From the NCBI GenBank assembly GCA_016794465.1, contig JAEUKA010000014.1, positions 124,001-188,000 on the forward strand: DNA of 64,000 bases, read 5' to 3'. The position numbers were made by a program, and so were the translations under genes. The notes beneath the pieces were generated by a model. It had not been told where the DNA came from. It was given only the letters and a program-made list of their open reading frames with translations, and did not search any database. How positions within the stretch are numbered: the first letter of the stretch is position 1; each line of letters starts with the position of its first letter. This document shows, in pieces, positions 1-8,357 of this stretch. The stretch comes from Myxococcales bacterium (GTDB lineage: Bacteria > Myxococcota_A > Polyangia > Palsa-1104 > JAEUJZ01).

Positions 1-72
1 GCCCCGCAGGCTTCGCCGATGCGACCCGGAGCGCCGACTCCACCGCCCGTCGCCAAGCCCGATTCGCCCTAA
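1..72 (+). CDS. C-terminal tail of an upstream gene (partial)
   Basis: Frame 1 is open from the window edge to a TAA at 70-72 and reads a Pro/Ala-rich tail ending in KPDSP. It stops 15 nt before the start of the SurA-like gene, as expected for an upstream operon member. Too little is present to name the product; the frame could also be open by chance at this GC content. Confidence 0.4.
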   Translation, partial: APQASPMRPGAPTPPPVAKPDSP

Positions 73-87
73 CTTCCGCTACCCGAA

Positions 88-1110
88 ATGACGAACTACG
101 CCATGACCTGTGCCAAGTCTTCTCTGTCGTCTCCCGTCGCCCGTCTGCTGCGGTCGCTGACTCTGGGGAGTGTGCTGCTGGGCTCGACGGCCATCGCCAG
201 CAATGTCCTCGATCGCGTGCTGGCGGTCGTCAACGATGAGATCGTCCTCGATACCGAGGTGCTCCAAGCGACCGAGATGGAAGCCCGGCAAGCACTTGCC
301 AACGTCGACCGCGACTCCGCCGAAGGTCAGCGCCGCTACGACGAGCTGCGCCGCCGCGTCCTCGACAGCCAGATCGAAAAAGTCCTGATCGCCCAGTACG
401 CCCGCGAGCAGAAGGTCTACGTCACCGAAGACGAGATGCGCAGCGCGATCAAGGACGTGGTCAAAAACAACAACCTCAACGACGAGTCCCAGCTGCGCGA
501 GGCGCTCAAAGCGCAAGGCATGGCGTGGGACGCGTACAGCAGCATGCTCCGTCAGCAGCTGCTCCAGCTGAAGGTCGTCAATACCGCCGTTCGCAGCCGA
601 GTCACCGTCGGTGATGACGAAGTTCGTGCCTACTATGCGCAGACGGTGCGGCAGGTCGCAGGCGATCAGCTCCAAGTCCACATTCAGCAGATCTTGATCC
701 CGGTCAGCAAGACCGCGCCCGCCACGACCATTGCCGAAAAGCGCGCCAAAGCCGCCAAAGCGGTTGAGGGAGCCCGGGCCGGTCAAGACTTTGCGTCGCT
801 GTGCCAGAAGTTTTGCGAGGACGGGGCCAAGGGCGATGGCGACTCGGGACTGATCTCGCGCAGCGAACTCCCGGTCGAGCTTCGTGAAGTGGTCACCACC
901 ATGGACCCCAGCGATGTCCGCGGCCCGATCCGTGGCGATCGTGGCTTTTACGTGGTCCGCCTGGTCGAAAAGAAAGACGCCGAGGTCCGACCGTTCGAGG
1001 AAGTCAAAGAGACGCTGCGCCGTCAGCTGTACGAACAGCAAGTCGAAAAAGCGGTCACGGCCTGGCTCAAGGAGCTACGCCGCAAGGCCCACGTCGACGT
1101 AAGATTGTAG
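88..1110 (+). CDS. SurA-like periplasmic peptidyl-prolyl isomerase/chaperone
   Basis: Periplasmic chaperone of the SurA/PpiC class, expected to help outer-membrane proteins fold. The N-terminus has a basic stretch and hydrophobic core ending near AIAS (about residues 10-35), a good signal peptide. A SurA N-terminal helical domain follows (about 38-180, opening DRVLAVVNDEIV). A parvulin rotamase domain spans about 195-295 (QQILIPV, the GDSG turn, GFYVVRL). It has one parvulin domain where E. coli SurA has two, common for the shorter members of the family. ATG at 88 is used; ATG at 103 (MTCAKSS) gives an equally good signal peptide. The TPR-GTPase gene follows after 39 nt. Confidence 0.88.
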   Translation: MTNYAMTCAKSSLSSPVARLLRSLTLGSVLLGSTAIASNVLDRVLAVVNDEIVLDTEVLQATEMEARQALANVDRDSAEGQRRYDELRRRVLDSQIEKVLIAQYAREQKVYVTEDEMRSAIKDVVKNNNLNDESQLREALKAQGMAWDAYSSMLRQQLLQLKVVNTAVRSRVTVGDDEVRAYYAQTVRQVAGDQLQVHIQQILIPVSKTAPATTIAEKRAKAAKAVEGARAGQDFASLCQKFCEDGAKGDGDSGLISRSELPVELREVVTTMDPSDVRGPIRGDRGFYVVRLVEKKDAEVRPFEEVKETLRRQLYEQQVEKAVTAWLKELRRKAHVDVRL

Positions 1111-1149
1111 CTACCATCAGCGTCGCCACCGACGCAGGCAGGGGCTGCT

Positions 1150-4083
1150 TTGGCACTACTCGACAAGTTCAACCGCTTCGCCAACCAGTTTAGTGATCTG
1201 CTCGGGGACATCGCCGATGATGTCCGGGCCCACGTCGAGCTGGCTGCCCAGCTCCTGGAGCGTGGTGACTACGAGGCCGCGATTCGCGAGCTGCGCCATG
1301 CGCTCGACAAGCGCCGCGACCACGCCCGTGCCCATTACCTGCTTGGCTTGTGTTATCTGCGACGAGCCGAGCCTGGCGATCTGGCCGCAGCCAAACGTGC
1401 ACTTGGGGATGCGCTGGCTGCCAAAGAGGGCTACGCCGAGGCGTACATCGCGCTCGGGGATGTTCAGCGTCAGGCCGGCGAGCCGCTCATGGCCAGTGAG
1501 TCGTACCGCCAGGCGCTGCCACTTCTCGATGATGAGCTCCAGCGCGCCGAGCTAGAGCTACAGCTTGGCACGGTCTACCTGGACCTCGGTCAGCTCGACA
1601 AAGCGGTCCGCGAGCTGCGCAAGTCGGTGTCGAGCAATCCCGACGACGCCAAAGCGCAAGGGCTGCTCGGTCAAGCGCTGGTGCTGCAAGCCCAAAAGCG
1701 CAACGAAGCGCCGGGCAGTCCGACCTGGGATGCGGCGCGGCAGTGTCTGCTCAAGGCGTCGCGGGCCGAGCAAGCAGACCCTCAGGTGCTGACCACGCTG
1801 GGTAAGCTGCTGCTGTCGTCAGGACAGATCCCCGATGCCGAAAAGGCGCTGCTGCGGGCCGTGCAAGCCGCGCCCGAGCGAGTCGAGACGCTGCTGCTCC
1901 TCGGTGAGCTGCGCATTCAGCAAGGCGATACCGCGTCGGCGTATGAGCAAGGTCTGCGTGCCTACAGCAGTGCCCGCAAAGAGAACCTCGCGCTGGGAAT
2001 GGCCGAGTCGCACCGCCTGCTCGCCCGCTGTCACACCCGCAGTGGATCGCCCGAGCGAGCGCTTGGGGCCTTGCGGGAAGCCGAAGCGGTGCTGCCGACC
2101 GATGCCACAGAGCTGCGCGCGCAGATCCTCCGGGATGCGATGGAGCTGAGTCTGCGACACGGACTGACTGCCGATGCAGTGGCGCTGGCCAAGCAGCCGC
2201 TGGTGTCGGAAAGTCCGCTGGGGCTGTTGGTGCAAAGTCTGGACGCATCCCTGCCGATAGCCGATGCGGAAGCCCTGCTCGCACGAGCGCTGGCCGCTGG
2301 CGATGGCGTCGAAGTTCGCCTGGCCCAGGCCTCGCTCGAGCAGCGCAAAGGCAACACCGCCGGAGCCGCCAGTCACTATCGACGCGCCGCCAGCCTCGCC
2401 CCGAGTGATCCTCGTCCGCGCAAGGCCCTCGGCGCACTCTACGACGGGGAGCGCAAGAGCCTGCCGAAGGAGCTGTACGGGCTGCTGCTCAAAGTCCATC
2501 AGCACTTTGCCAAGACGCCCGAGCTGTCCGAGTGGCTGCCCGATGCCGCCAAGCTGGTCGAGACGCTCGACAGGCCGCTGCTGGTGACGGTGATGGGCGA
2601 GTTCAACTCTGGCAAGTCGACGTTCGTCAATGCCCTGCTCGGGGAAGAAGTGGCGCCAATGGGCATCACTCCGACGACGGCGACGATCAACATCCTGCGC
2701 TACGGGCGCGAGCGGGCCGGTCGGGTCGTCTATCGCGATGGCCAGAGCCGCACCGTCGGTTGGGACAAGGTTCCGGCGCTGCTGCGTGGACTCGATCCCG
2801 TCGAGGTCAGCCGCATCCGCGTCGTTGAAGTGCTCTATCCCCTGGAGGTCTTGCAGCGCGTCAACGTCGTCGATACGCCCGGACTCAACTCGATCTTGCC
2901 CGAGCATGAAGCGGTAGCGCGTGAGTTCATCGCCCAGGCCGATGCCGTGATCTGGCTCTTCACCGTCGACCAGGCCGGCAAAGCGAGTGAGCTGGAAGCC
3001 CTGACCAGCATCCGCAGCGCCGGCAAGCAGATCCTCGGAGTGCTCAACAAGATCGACCGACTGCCGCAGATGACCACGATTCCGGGCAGCCTCTCGCCTG
3101 AACCTTCGCAGCCCGACTCGCCGCAGCCAGACCCGTCTCAGCCAGACCAGCCGCAGTCTCTACAGGCCATCTTGGCGCATCTAAATGATCCAGACACCGG
3201 ACTCAAAGATGTGCTGGAGGTCGTGGTGCCGTTCTCGGGTCGCCAGGCGCTGCTCGGACGAAAGAACAAGGACGAGGCGCTGCTGGCCCAGGCAAACCTC
3301 CCGGCGCTGGAGCGAGCGCTGGAGGAGCGCTTCTTTCAGCGCTCGCAGGCCATCAAGAACGCGGCGGCCCGGACTCGGCTCGGACAGCTGCTCGATCGGG
3401 CGCAGAAGCACGCCGAGTCGCTGCTGCACAAGAGTCACCATGACGAGCTGGATCAAGCGCAGCGGCTCTTGGCTGCCGATGCCCTTTTGTTTGCCCGCGA
3501 CTTCATCCCCAGTGAGCGCAAGCGGCTGATTGCCGAAGCCGGCAGTGCCCACCAAGTCGCCGCCCAAGAGACGCTGTCGTTTGTGCGACCTCGGCGCTGG
3601 GCGTTTGGGGAGCATCAGGCGGCCCCGGCGGATCGAGACTTTTTGCTCAACCTCCTAGACGACAAGCTATCGGCGCTGTGTCAGTCGTCGCGGGCGCGGG
3701 TGGTGGAGTCGCTCCTGCTCGGTCCCGATGACGGCAATCTGCTGCGACTGCTCGATGAGCAGGTCTATGGTCGCTACCTGGCGTTCTCGCGCGGCTACCT
3801 GCGCGGCGGCAAGGTCGATGACTTCTTCGTCCGCGTCCTGCCCAAGCTGGACCTGACTGAAGCCGCGATTGGTCGCGCCCTGGAGCGAGACTCCCCGACA
3901 GCGGTTGATATCCTGGAAAGTGAGCTCTTGTCCCCCCTGCGCTCGTTTGGTGAAGCGCGGTATCGGCAGGCCAGCGAAAAGCTCCTCGCCCAGCTGGCCA
4001 AGGAAGAGCTGCGGCAGCTCGATATCGATGAAAGGGTGCTGTTTCCGCTGACCGCTCTCGGCGCCGCCCTGGCTGCTGTGTAG
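1150..4083 (+). CDS. TPR-dynamin-like GTPase fusion
   Basis: 977-residue protein starting at TTG 1150 with an AGGCAGGGG-type ribosome site just upstream. Residues about 30-440 are tandem TPR-like helices (GDYEAAIRELRHAL, LGLCYLRRAEPGD, LGTVYLDLGQ and others). A dynamin/BDLP-type GTPase follows: G1 GEFNSGKST near 483-491, G2 TPTTATIN, G3 DTPG near 575, G4 NKID near 633. After G4 a Ser/Pro/Gln/Asp-rich insert (about 649-671) interrupts the domain, then a mostly helical C-terminal part runs to the end. Known bacterial dynamins remodel or tether membranes; the TPRs suggest recruitment by a protein partner. No signal peptide and no clear TM segment, so probably cytoplasmic and membrane-associated. 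The partner is unknown. Confidence 0.85.
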   Translation: MALLDKFNRFANQFSDLLGDIADDVRAHVELAAQLLERGDYEAAIRELRHALDKRRDHARAHYLLGLCYLRRAEPGDLAAAKRALGDALAAKEGYAEAYIALGDVQRQAGEPLMASESYRQALPLLDDELQRAELELQLGTVYLDLGQLDKAVRELRKSVSSNPDDAKAQGLLGQALVLQAQKRNEAPGSPTWDAARQCLLKASRAEQADPQVLTTLGKLLLSSGQIPDAEKALLRAVQAAPERVETLLLLGELRIQQGDTASAYEQGLRAYSSARKENLALGMAESHRLLARCHTRSGSPERALGALREAEAVLPTDATELRAQILRDAMELSLRHGLTADAVALAKQPLVSESPLGLLVQSLDASLPIADAEALLARALAAGDGVEVRLAQASLEQRKGNTAGAASHYRRAASLAPSDPRPRKALGALYDGERKSLPKELYGLLLKVHQHFAKTPELSEWLPDAAKLVETLDRPLLVTVMGEFNSGKSTFVNALLGEEVAPMGITPTTATINILRYGRERAGRVVYRDGQSRTVGWDKVPALLRGLDPVEVSRIRVVEVLYPLEVLQRVNVVDTPGLNSILPEHEAVAREFIAQADAVIWLFTVDQAGKASELEALTSIRSAGKQILGVLNKIDRLPQMTTIPGSLSPEPSQPDSPQPDPSQPDQPQSLQAILAHLNDPDTGLKDVLEVVVPFSGRQALLGRKNKDEALLAQANLPALERALEERFFQRSQAIKNAAARTRLGQLLDRAQKHAESLLHKSHHDELDQAQRLLAADALLFARDFIPSERKRLIAEAGSAHQVAAQETLSFVRPRRWAFGEHQAAPADRDFLLNLLDDKLSALCQSSRARVVESLLLGPDDGNLLRLLDEQVYGRYLAFSRGYLRGGKVDDFFVRVLPKLDLTEAAIGRALERDSPTAVDILESELLSPLRSFGEARYRQASEKLLAQLAKEELRQLDIDERVLFPLTALGAALAAV

Positions 4084-4143
4084 GGATTTCTCTGCGGAAT
4101 CAGTCTTCGGCTATGCTGCATATTGCCTTGCAGCGCGCCGCCA

Positions 4144-5412
4144 ATGAGCCCGTCCAAACTACGCACCTCGATACGCGAGCTGGGAGTTCCGTATCAGCTT
4201 CTCTTCGTATCAGGCGTCCTGTCTGACATCGGCGGCTTTTCGACGGTCACAGCCCTTCAGGTTCACGTCTCGCAGCTGACCCACGGCAACACGTCGTTTA
4301 TGGGCCTTATCTCGGTGGCCACGCTGCTGCCGATGATCATCGCCGCGCCGATAGGGGGCGTGTGGGCCGAAAAGTACAACCGGCGAACGGTGATGGTCGT
4401 CAACGACTTGGTGCGCATCCCGCTGGTGCTGCTGATGGCGATGACGCAGTCGGTGTGGCTGCTGCTCCTCCTCCACGGCAGCATCTGCGCTTGCACCGCG
4501 CTGTTTATGCCCTCGCGTCAGTCGCTGATTCCCGAGCTGGTCCCCAGTGAGCGCCTGCTGCTCGCCAACACGCTCAGCGGTGGCGTGATCTCGCTGGTTC
4601 ACATGCTCGGCCCGCCGCTCGGGGTGCTGATCTACCACCTGACCGGCGGACTCACCGGCGTCGTCATCATCGAGGCGATCGCCTACCTCGTCTCGGCCCT
4701 GCTGCTGTATCGGCTGCCCTCACGACCACGCCTTGCCCAGCCGAGCGCCGACTTCAGCCTGATCCGCGAGGTCGTCGATGGCATGCGCTACGTCAAGAGC
4801 GAGCCCGACCTGCGCCAGATCTTCATCATCTTGGTTACCGCCGGAGCCGCCATCGGCCTGCTCATGCCGCTGCTTCTGCCCTTTGTCCACGAGGTCCTCC
4901 ATGGCTCCGACCAGCTGTACGCGACCCTGATCTTCTGGTTCGGACTCGGCGGCCTCATCGGACCGGTTGTCGGGCATGCGCTCGGTCGGTTCATCGGGCT
5001 CGGTCGCACCTTGGTCTTGTGCTCGCTCACCGAGGCGTTCCTGCTCACCCTCTGGTCCCGCGCCGAAGACCGCCGCCTCAGCATCGCGCTGCTGGTGCTG
5101 TGGGGCATCGAGGTCTTCGCCCTCATCCCCTGTTACACCAGCTACCTTCACACCTATGCCAAGCGCGAGCTGATGGGCCGCACCTTCGCCTTGTTCGATC
5201 AAGCGGTGTACGTGCCGCAGATTGCCTCGGCGCTGGTGGTGGTGTCGCTGGGCAACCGGCTGCCCACGCAAGCGATCCTGACCGGGGCCGGCATCTGCTA
5301 CTTCACGATCATCGCCAGCACCCTGTGGAGCCAAGGCGCCCGCCGACTCATCAAGCGCAGTGGCCACGTCGCCCCCACCGTCCTCGCCGAAGGTCCCCCC
5401 CCGCCTCCCTAG
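4144..5412 (+). CDS. MFS transporter, EntS/MFS_3-like exporter
   Basis: About 422 residues with 10-12 hydrophobic segments typical of the major facilitator superfamily. The loop after TM2 reads GGVWAEKYNRRTVMV, matching the family motif A (GxxxDRxxRR). Layout resembles MFS_3/EntS-type exporters; substrate unknown. ATG 4144 (MSPSKLRT) is preferred over TTG 4123, which would add seven residues before TM1. The C-terminus is short and Pro-rich. It resembles the MFS protein at 27944-29272 in overall architecture, so the two may be distant paralogues. Confidence 0.85.
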   Translation: MSPSKLRTSIRELGVPYQLLFVSGVLSDIGGFSTVTALQVHVSQLTHGNTSFMGLISVATLLPMIIAAPIGGVWAEKYNRRTVMVVNDLVRIPLVLLMAMTQSVWLLLLLHGSICACTALFMPSRQSLIPELVPSERLLLANTLSGGVISLVHMLGPPLGVLIYHLTGGLTGVVIIEAIAYLVSALLLYRLPSRPRLAQPSADFSLIREVVDGMRYVKSEPDLRQIFIILVTAGAAIGLLMPLLLPFVHEVLHGSDQLYATLIFWFGLGGLIGPVVGHALGRFIGLGRTLVLCSLTEAFLLTLWSRAEDRRLSIALLVLWGIEVFALIPCYTSYLHTYAKRELMGRTFALFDQAVYVPQIASALVVVSLGNRLPTQAILTGAGICYFTIIASTLWSQGARRLIKRSGHVAPTVLAEGPPPPP

Positions 5413-5437
5413 CCTGACTCCCAGCCCAATTCCCTAG

Positions 5438-5554
5438 CCTGATTCAGAACCGTAGCGAGGATGACCGATGGCGTAGGCGAGCGAGCGGAACGTCCTTAGG
5501 GACGTGAGCACGTTCGACATAGCCAGCGGCCACCGCAGTAGGTTCTGAATCAGG
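5438..5554. repeat. 117-bp palindromic element downstream of rnpB
   Basis: A perfect 14-nt inverted repeat (CCTGATTCAGAACC at 5438-5451 and its complement at 5541-5554) encloses about 90 nt. The inside folds further: GGACGT at the tip pairs with ACGTCC around TTAG, and GCGAGGATGACCGATGG matches the opposite arm imperfectly, giving one long hairpin. It lies 8 nt beyond the rnpB 3' end and 25 nt beyond the MFS gene. It could be a MITE/REP-like element, an unusual terminator for both neighbours, or a structured RNA. Confidence 0.6.
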
Positions 5555-5561
5555 CGCGAAT

Positions 5562-5958
5562 GTTCTCGTCGAAGTCGGCGGTAAGCCGGGTTCTGTTCGT
5601 CCCCTTGCGGGGGCGCGAAGGTCATTCATCTAGGCCCACACTTGCGCGGGGGCTCAAGCGACCTACCTGAGAGTCTCCTTGCGGAGCGAGGCGGGCCACC
5701 TCGGGAGCGAGCTTCACCCTCTATGCGGTCTTGCTTTGGATGGGGTTTTCCGTGCGAGCTCTGTCACCAAAGCCCCGGTGCGCTCTTACCGCACCTTTTC
5801 ACCCTTACCAGCCGAAGCTGGCGGTCTGTTTTCTGTGGCACTTTCCTGCAAGTCACCTTGACTGGCCGTTAGCCAGCATCCTGCCCTGTAAAGCCCGGAC
5901 TTTCCTCCCGCTCACCTTGCGGCAAGCCGGCGACCTTCTCACCGACTCCGACGAGAAC
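5562..5958 (-). ncRNA. rnpB: RNase P RNA (bacterial type A)
   Basis: On the minus strand the universally conserved blocks are present: GAGGAAAGTCCGGGC near the 5' end (about 5899-5913) and ACAGAACCCGGCTTAC near the 3' end (about 5580-5595). The ends are set by helix P1: GTTCTCGTCGGAGTCGG at the 5' end pairs with CCGACTTCGACGAGAAC at the 3' end. The length, about 397 nt, is normal for type A RNase P RNA. It processes tRNA 5' ends together with RnpA. ORFs across this stretch are not real genes. Confidence 0.95.
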
Positions 5959-5964
5959 CTGGCG

Positions 5965-5994
5965 AAGCTAGCGCACAAACCCCCGCTCGTTCAA
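5965..5994 (-). promoter_or_regulatory. Likely sigma-70 promoter of rnpB
   Basis: Minus strand: TTGAAC (5994-5989), an 18-nt spacer, then TAGCTT (5970-5965). The first RNA base at 5958 is 7 nt after the -10 box, which fits the RNA end set independently by helix P1. Confidence 0.6.
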
Positions 5995-6020
5995 GAATCA
6001 ATCTCGCGATATCCACGGTC

Positions 6021-6824
6021 ATGGCTGCATCTGCCCCTTCCAGCCCCGCTGGCAATGTCTTGTCGGTGATGTTCCTGACTGCCTGCACGCTCGGAGGGCT
6101 GCTGCTGCTCGAGCTGGGCATCTGGTACGAGCTGCGGCCCTATGCCATCGCGCTGTGGCAGCTTCAGCACCTGCCCGAGCGCCAGATCGGCGACGACTTC
6201 AGCGGACCCGCCGTTCTCCATGGCCACCTGGAAACCACCGCCCTCCGCCGCAGCCCGAGCGGCACGCCGAGCGTCGTGTACTACGCCTGGGTCGAAGACC
6301 ACTATCGCTCCGGTCGCAGTACCAGTGTCCGCGTGCTGTGCAACGTCGGCGAGGACGAGGACCTGACCTTCCGCCAGGGCCGCCGCACCCTGCCGTTTGC
6401 GCTGTTTCACCATGACGAGCACATCGAGCTGCTCAAGCGGGACGGCTACCTAGATTCACTGCGAATGCAGCCCAAGGTGGCCATTGACCTTGGGCCAGTG
6501 GTCAGCCAAAAGCCGGTGCCCGAGGAGATGCAAAAGCGCTGCAACTCGGTTCTGTACCCACGCGGGACCCTGCACTACAAAGAGACGCGGCTTCAGCCCG
6601 GCGAGCCGGTCACGATCATTGCCTGTCAGCAGGCGGGCGAGCTGCGCAGCTGTCCGGGCACGTCTCCTGTCGCGGGAGTGCTGGCCAAGTCGTCCACGGC
6701 GCGGCTCCGTCAGGCCTTTGCGCAGACCCCGCTCAACTGGCTGCGCGGCGGCACGGTGGTGCTGGCGCTGGCGCTCGGCTACCTGCTGTCGGTCCTGTAC
6801 AAGCTCAGCGGAGGCGACAAGTAG
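6021..6824 (+). CDS. Two-TM membrane protein with a GIDE/BAM-like domain
   Basis: 267 residues: a TM segment near 13-35 (MFLTACTLGGLLLLELGIWY), a soluble middle and a second TM near 243-260. The middle resembles the GIDE ('beside a membrane') domain of MULAN-like proteins and their bacterial relatives: GPAVLHGHLE, then SGTPSVVYYAWVE, a PFALFHHDE strand and KETRLQPGEPVTII near the end. This is pattern recognition only. There is no RING finger. It starts the co-oriented group 6021-8812, with only 3 nt to the next gene, so it may belong with the ATPase and nuclease. Confidence 0.7.
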   Translation: MAASAPSSPAGNVLSVMFLTACTLGGLLLLELGIWYELRPYAIALWQLQHLPERQIGDDFSGPAVLHGHLETTALRRSPSGTPSVVYYAWVEDHYRSGRSTSVRVLCNVGEDEDLTFRQGRRTLPFALFHHDEHIELLKRDGYLDSLRMQPKVAIDLGPVVSQKPVPEEMQKRCNSVLYPRGTLHYKETRLQPGEPVTIIACQQAGELRSCPGTSPVAGVLAKSSTARLRQAFAQTPLNWLRGGTVVLALALGYLLSVLYKLSGGDK

Positions 6825-6827
6825 CCG

Positions 6828-7043
6828 ATGTTCCTGTCGTGGCTCGATCTGCTGCTCGGCTTTGTGGTGTGGTGGGTCGGCCTGCACTTCTTCGCCCACG
6901 CCCACCAGCGCCGCAGCCAGCGACTCCGCTGCGGCGAGCGCGACCGCATCGCCCTCATCATCATGTGGCTCAGCGCCGTCCTCGTCACCACCGGCCTCCT
7001 CCTCGTCCTCGCCTCCCTCACCCTCCAGTGGATCATCCACTAA
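6828..7043 (+). CDS. Small two-TM membrane protein
   Basis: 71 residues with two hydrophobic helices (about 4-22 and 41-66) joined by a short basic loop rich in Arg and His. The start lies 3 nt after the previous stop, so translation is probably coupled. No family recognised. The next gene starts 63 nt downstream in the same direction. Confidence 0.65.
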   Translation: MFLSWLDLLLGFVVWWVGLHFFAHAHQRRSQRLRCGERDRIALIIMWLSAVLVTTGLLLVLASLTLQWIIH

Positions 7044-7106
7044 CCCCACCATCCCCTGCCAGTGCGGGGCTCGACAGGCCGCTGCCTTCACGCATATAAC
7101 GTCGCC

Positions 7107-8357
7107 ATGCCCAGCGCCCGTCCGCACCACCACGAGGAGCGGCTCCGCATCCGTGCCTTTGGACCCATCGCAGAAGCCGACATCACGGTCCGCCCCCTGA
7201 CCGTCTTCATCGGCCCGCAGGCCACAGGAAAGTCCCTCACTGCCCAGCTCCTCTACTTCATGCGCGGGCTCGAGGAGCTGGTGGAGCCAGAGGTAGCAAT
7301 GCCTGGCATCAGCGTCTTCCCGGAAGCGGACCTTACCGACAGGCTCGGCAAGTGGATTGATCGCTCGCTGTTAAACCTAGCCAGCTCACCCCGCTCCCAG
7401 GTGAGCTGGTCAGCGCTATCGACCAGTCCGTCAGACCCAGAAGTGCAAGAGTGCACCTTGTCTGGCATAGAACGACCAAGGACCGACAGCGACGTGCAGC
7501 TCCGTGGCAATGAGGCGCTCAGGCTGAGGATCAACCAAGCCCTGGCAAACCCTGCGCCGCCATCACTCATTGCTGAGGAACAGACCTATGTTCCCGCAGG
7601 ACGAATCCTCTGCTCCTTGGTGCCGCCTTGGCTGGGACTGTCTCTCCTGAGCAGACAACGCCTACCCTGGCCCGGCTACTTGAGCATGTTCTACGAGAAG
7701 CTGGGCAAGGCGATCTCGCTCCTGCCAACCGATCCAGCGCAGGCCAGTCTTTTTCGTTCGCCGGCTCAAGAGCGCCTAACCGAAAAAAGCAGGTCGTCCC
7801 TACGGGGCCACTTGTCGCGAAGGCAGCGCGATGTGCAGCTGTCCGTCCAGCTGCGAGAGTACAAAGAGGTGGTAGTCAATAGCGCCATCGGCGGCGGGTT
7901 TGCTTCGGGGCAGCTGGAGACTTGGCCGCTGTGGACGCTGCTGCAAGCGCATCTGCCGTCCGACCAGATCAAGCGCATCTTCATTGAGGAACCGGAAGCC
8001 CACCTGCACCCCACCGCGCAGCGCGACACGGTCGAAGCGCTGGTGACGCTGCTCCGGCACCGCTTCCGCTTTGTCCTGACCACCCACAGTCCGTACGTCC
8101 TGTATGCGCTCAACAATGCGCTGCTGGCAGGACGGGTGCTGCGGGATGGCAAGCCGCTGCCCGTGGGCTTCCCGGCGGACTTTTCGCTGGCCCCGCAAGA
8201 CATCTCGGCCTATCGGTTCACCCACGATGGCCAGGTTGTCTCTCTGTTTGATGAGGAAACCGGCCTGCTCGATGCCGCCGAGCTGGACGACCCTGCCGCA
8301 GCCTTGAGCGCGGAGTTCTCCGACCTGCAAGACGCCTTCTATCGGGACAAGCCATGA
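7107..8357 (+). CDS. AAA15/OLD-type ABC ATPase of a two-gene ATPase-nuclease pair
   Basis: About 416 residues from ATG 7107 (MPSARPHHH). Walker A is GPQATGKS in the first 60 residues after an IRAFGPIAEADI strand, as in RecF/SMC/OLD-like ATPases. A signature-like block SGQLETWPL precedes Walker B FIEEPEAHLHP, and the H-loop is LTTHSPYVL. There is no TOPRIM domain, unlike OLD or GajA; the region between Walker A and signature is a divergent helical insert. The stop overlaps the next start by 4 nt, so the two proteins are probably made together. Likely role: ATP-dependent sensor or motor that controls the partner nuclease. GTG 7062 would add 15 unconvincing residues. Confidence 0.82.
   Translation: MPSARPHHHEERLRIRAFGPIAEADITVRPLTVFIGPQATGKSLTAQLLYFMRGLEELVEPEVAMPGISVFPEADLTDRLGKWIDRSLLNLASSPRSQVSWSALSTSPSDPEVQECTLSGIERPRTDSDVQLRGNEALRLRINQALANPAPPSLIAEEQTYVPAGRILCSLVPPWLGLSLLSRQRLPWPGYLSMFYEKLGKAISLLPTDPAQASLFRSPAQERLTEKSRSSLRGHLSRRQRDVQLSVQLREYKEVVVNSAIGGGFASGQLETWPLWTLLQAHLPSDQIKRIFIEEPEAHLHPTAQRDTVEALVTLLRHRFRFVLTTHSPYVLYALNNALLAGRVLRDGKPLPVGFPADFSLAPQDISAYRFTHDGQVVSLFDEETGLLDAAELDDPAAALSAEFSDLQDAFYRDKP

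Noticed and set aside
1819-2907. Long minus-strand ORF of about 360 codons inside the TPR-dynamin gene
   Set aside because: A high-GC shadow frame of a gene with clear domains; no start context.
5642-6069. Plus-strand ORFs across the RNase P region
   Set aside because: They lie inside the rnpB gene, which is identified by its conserved core on the minus strand.
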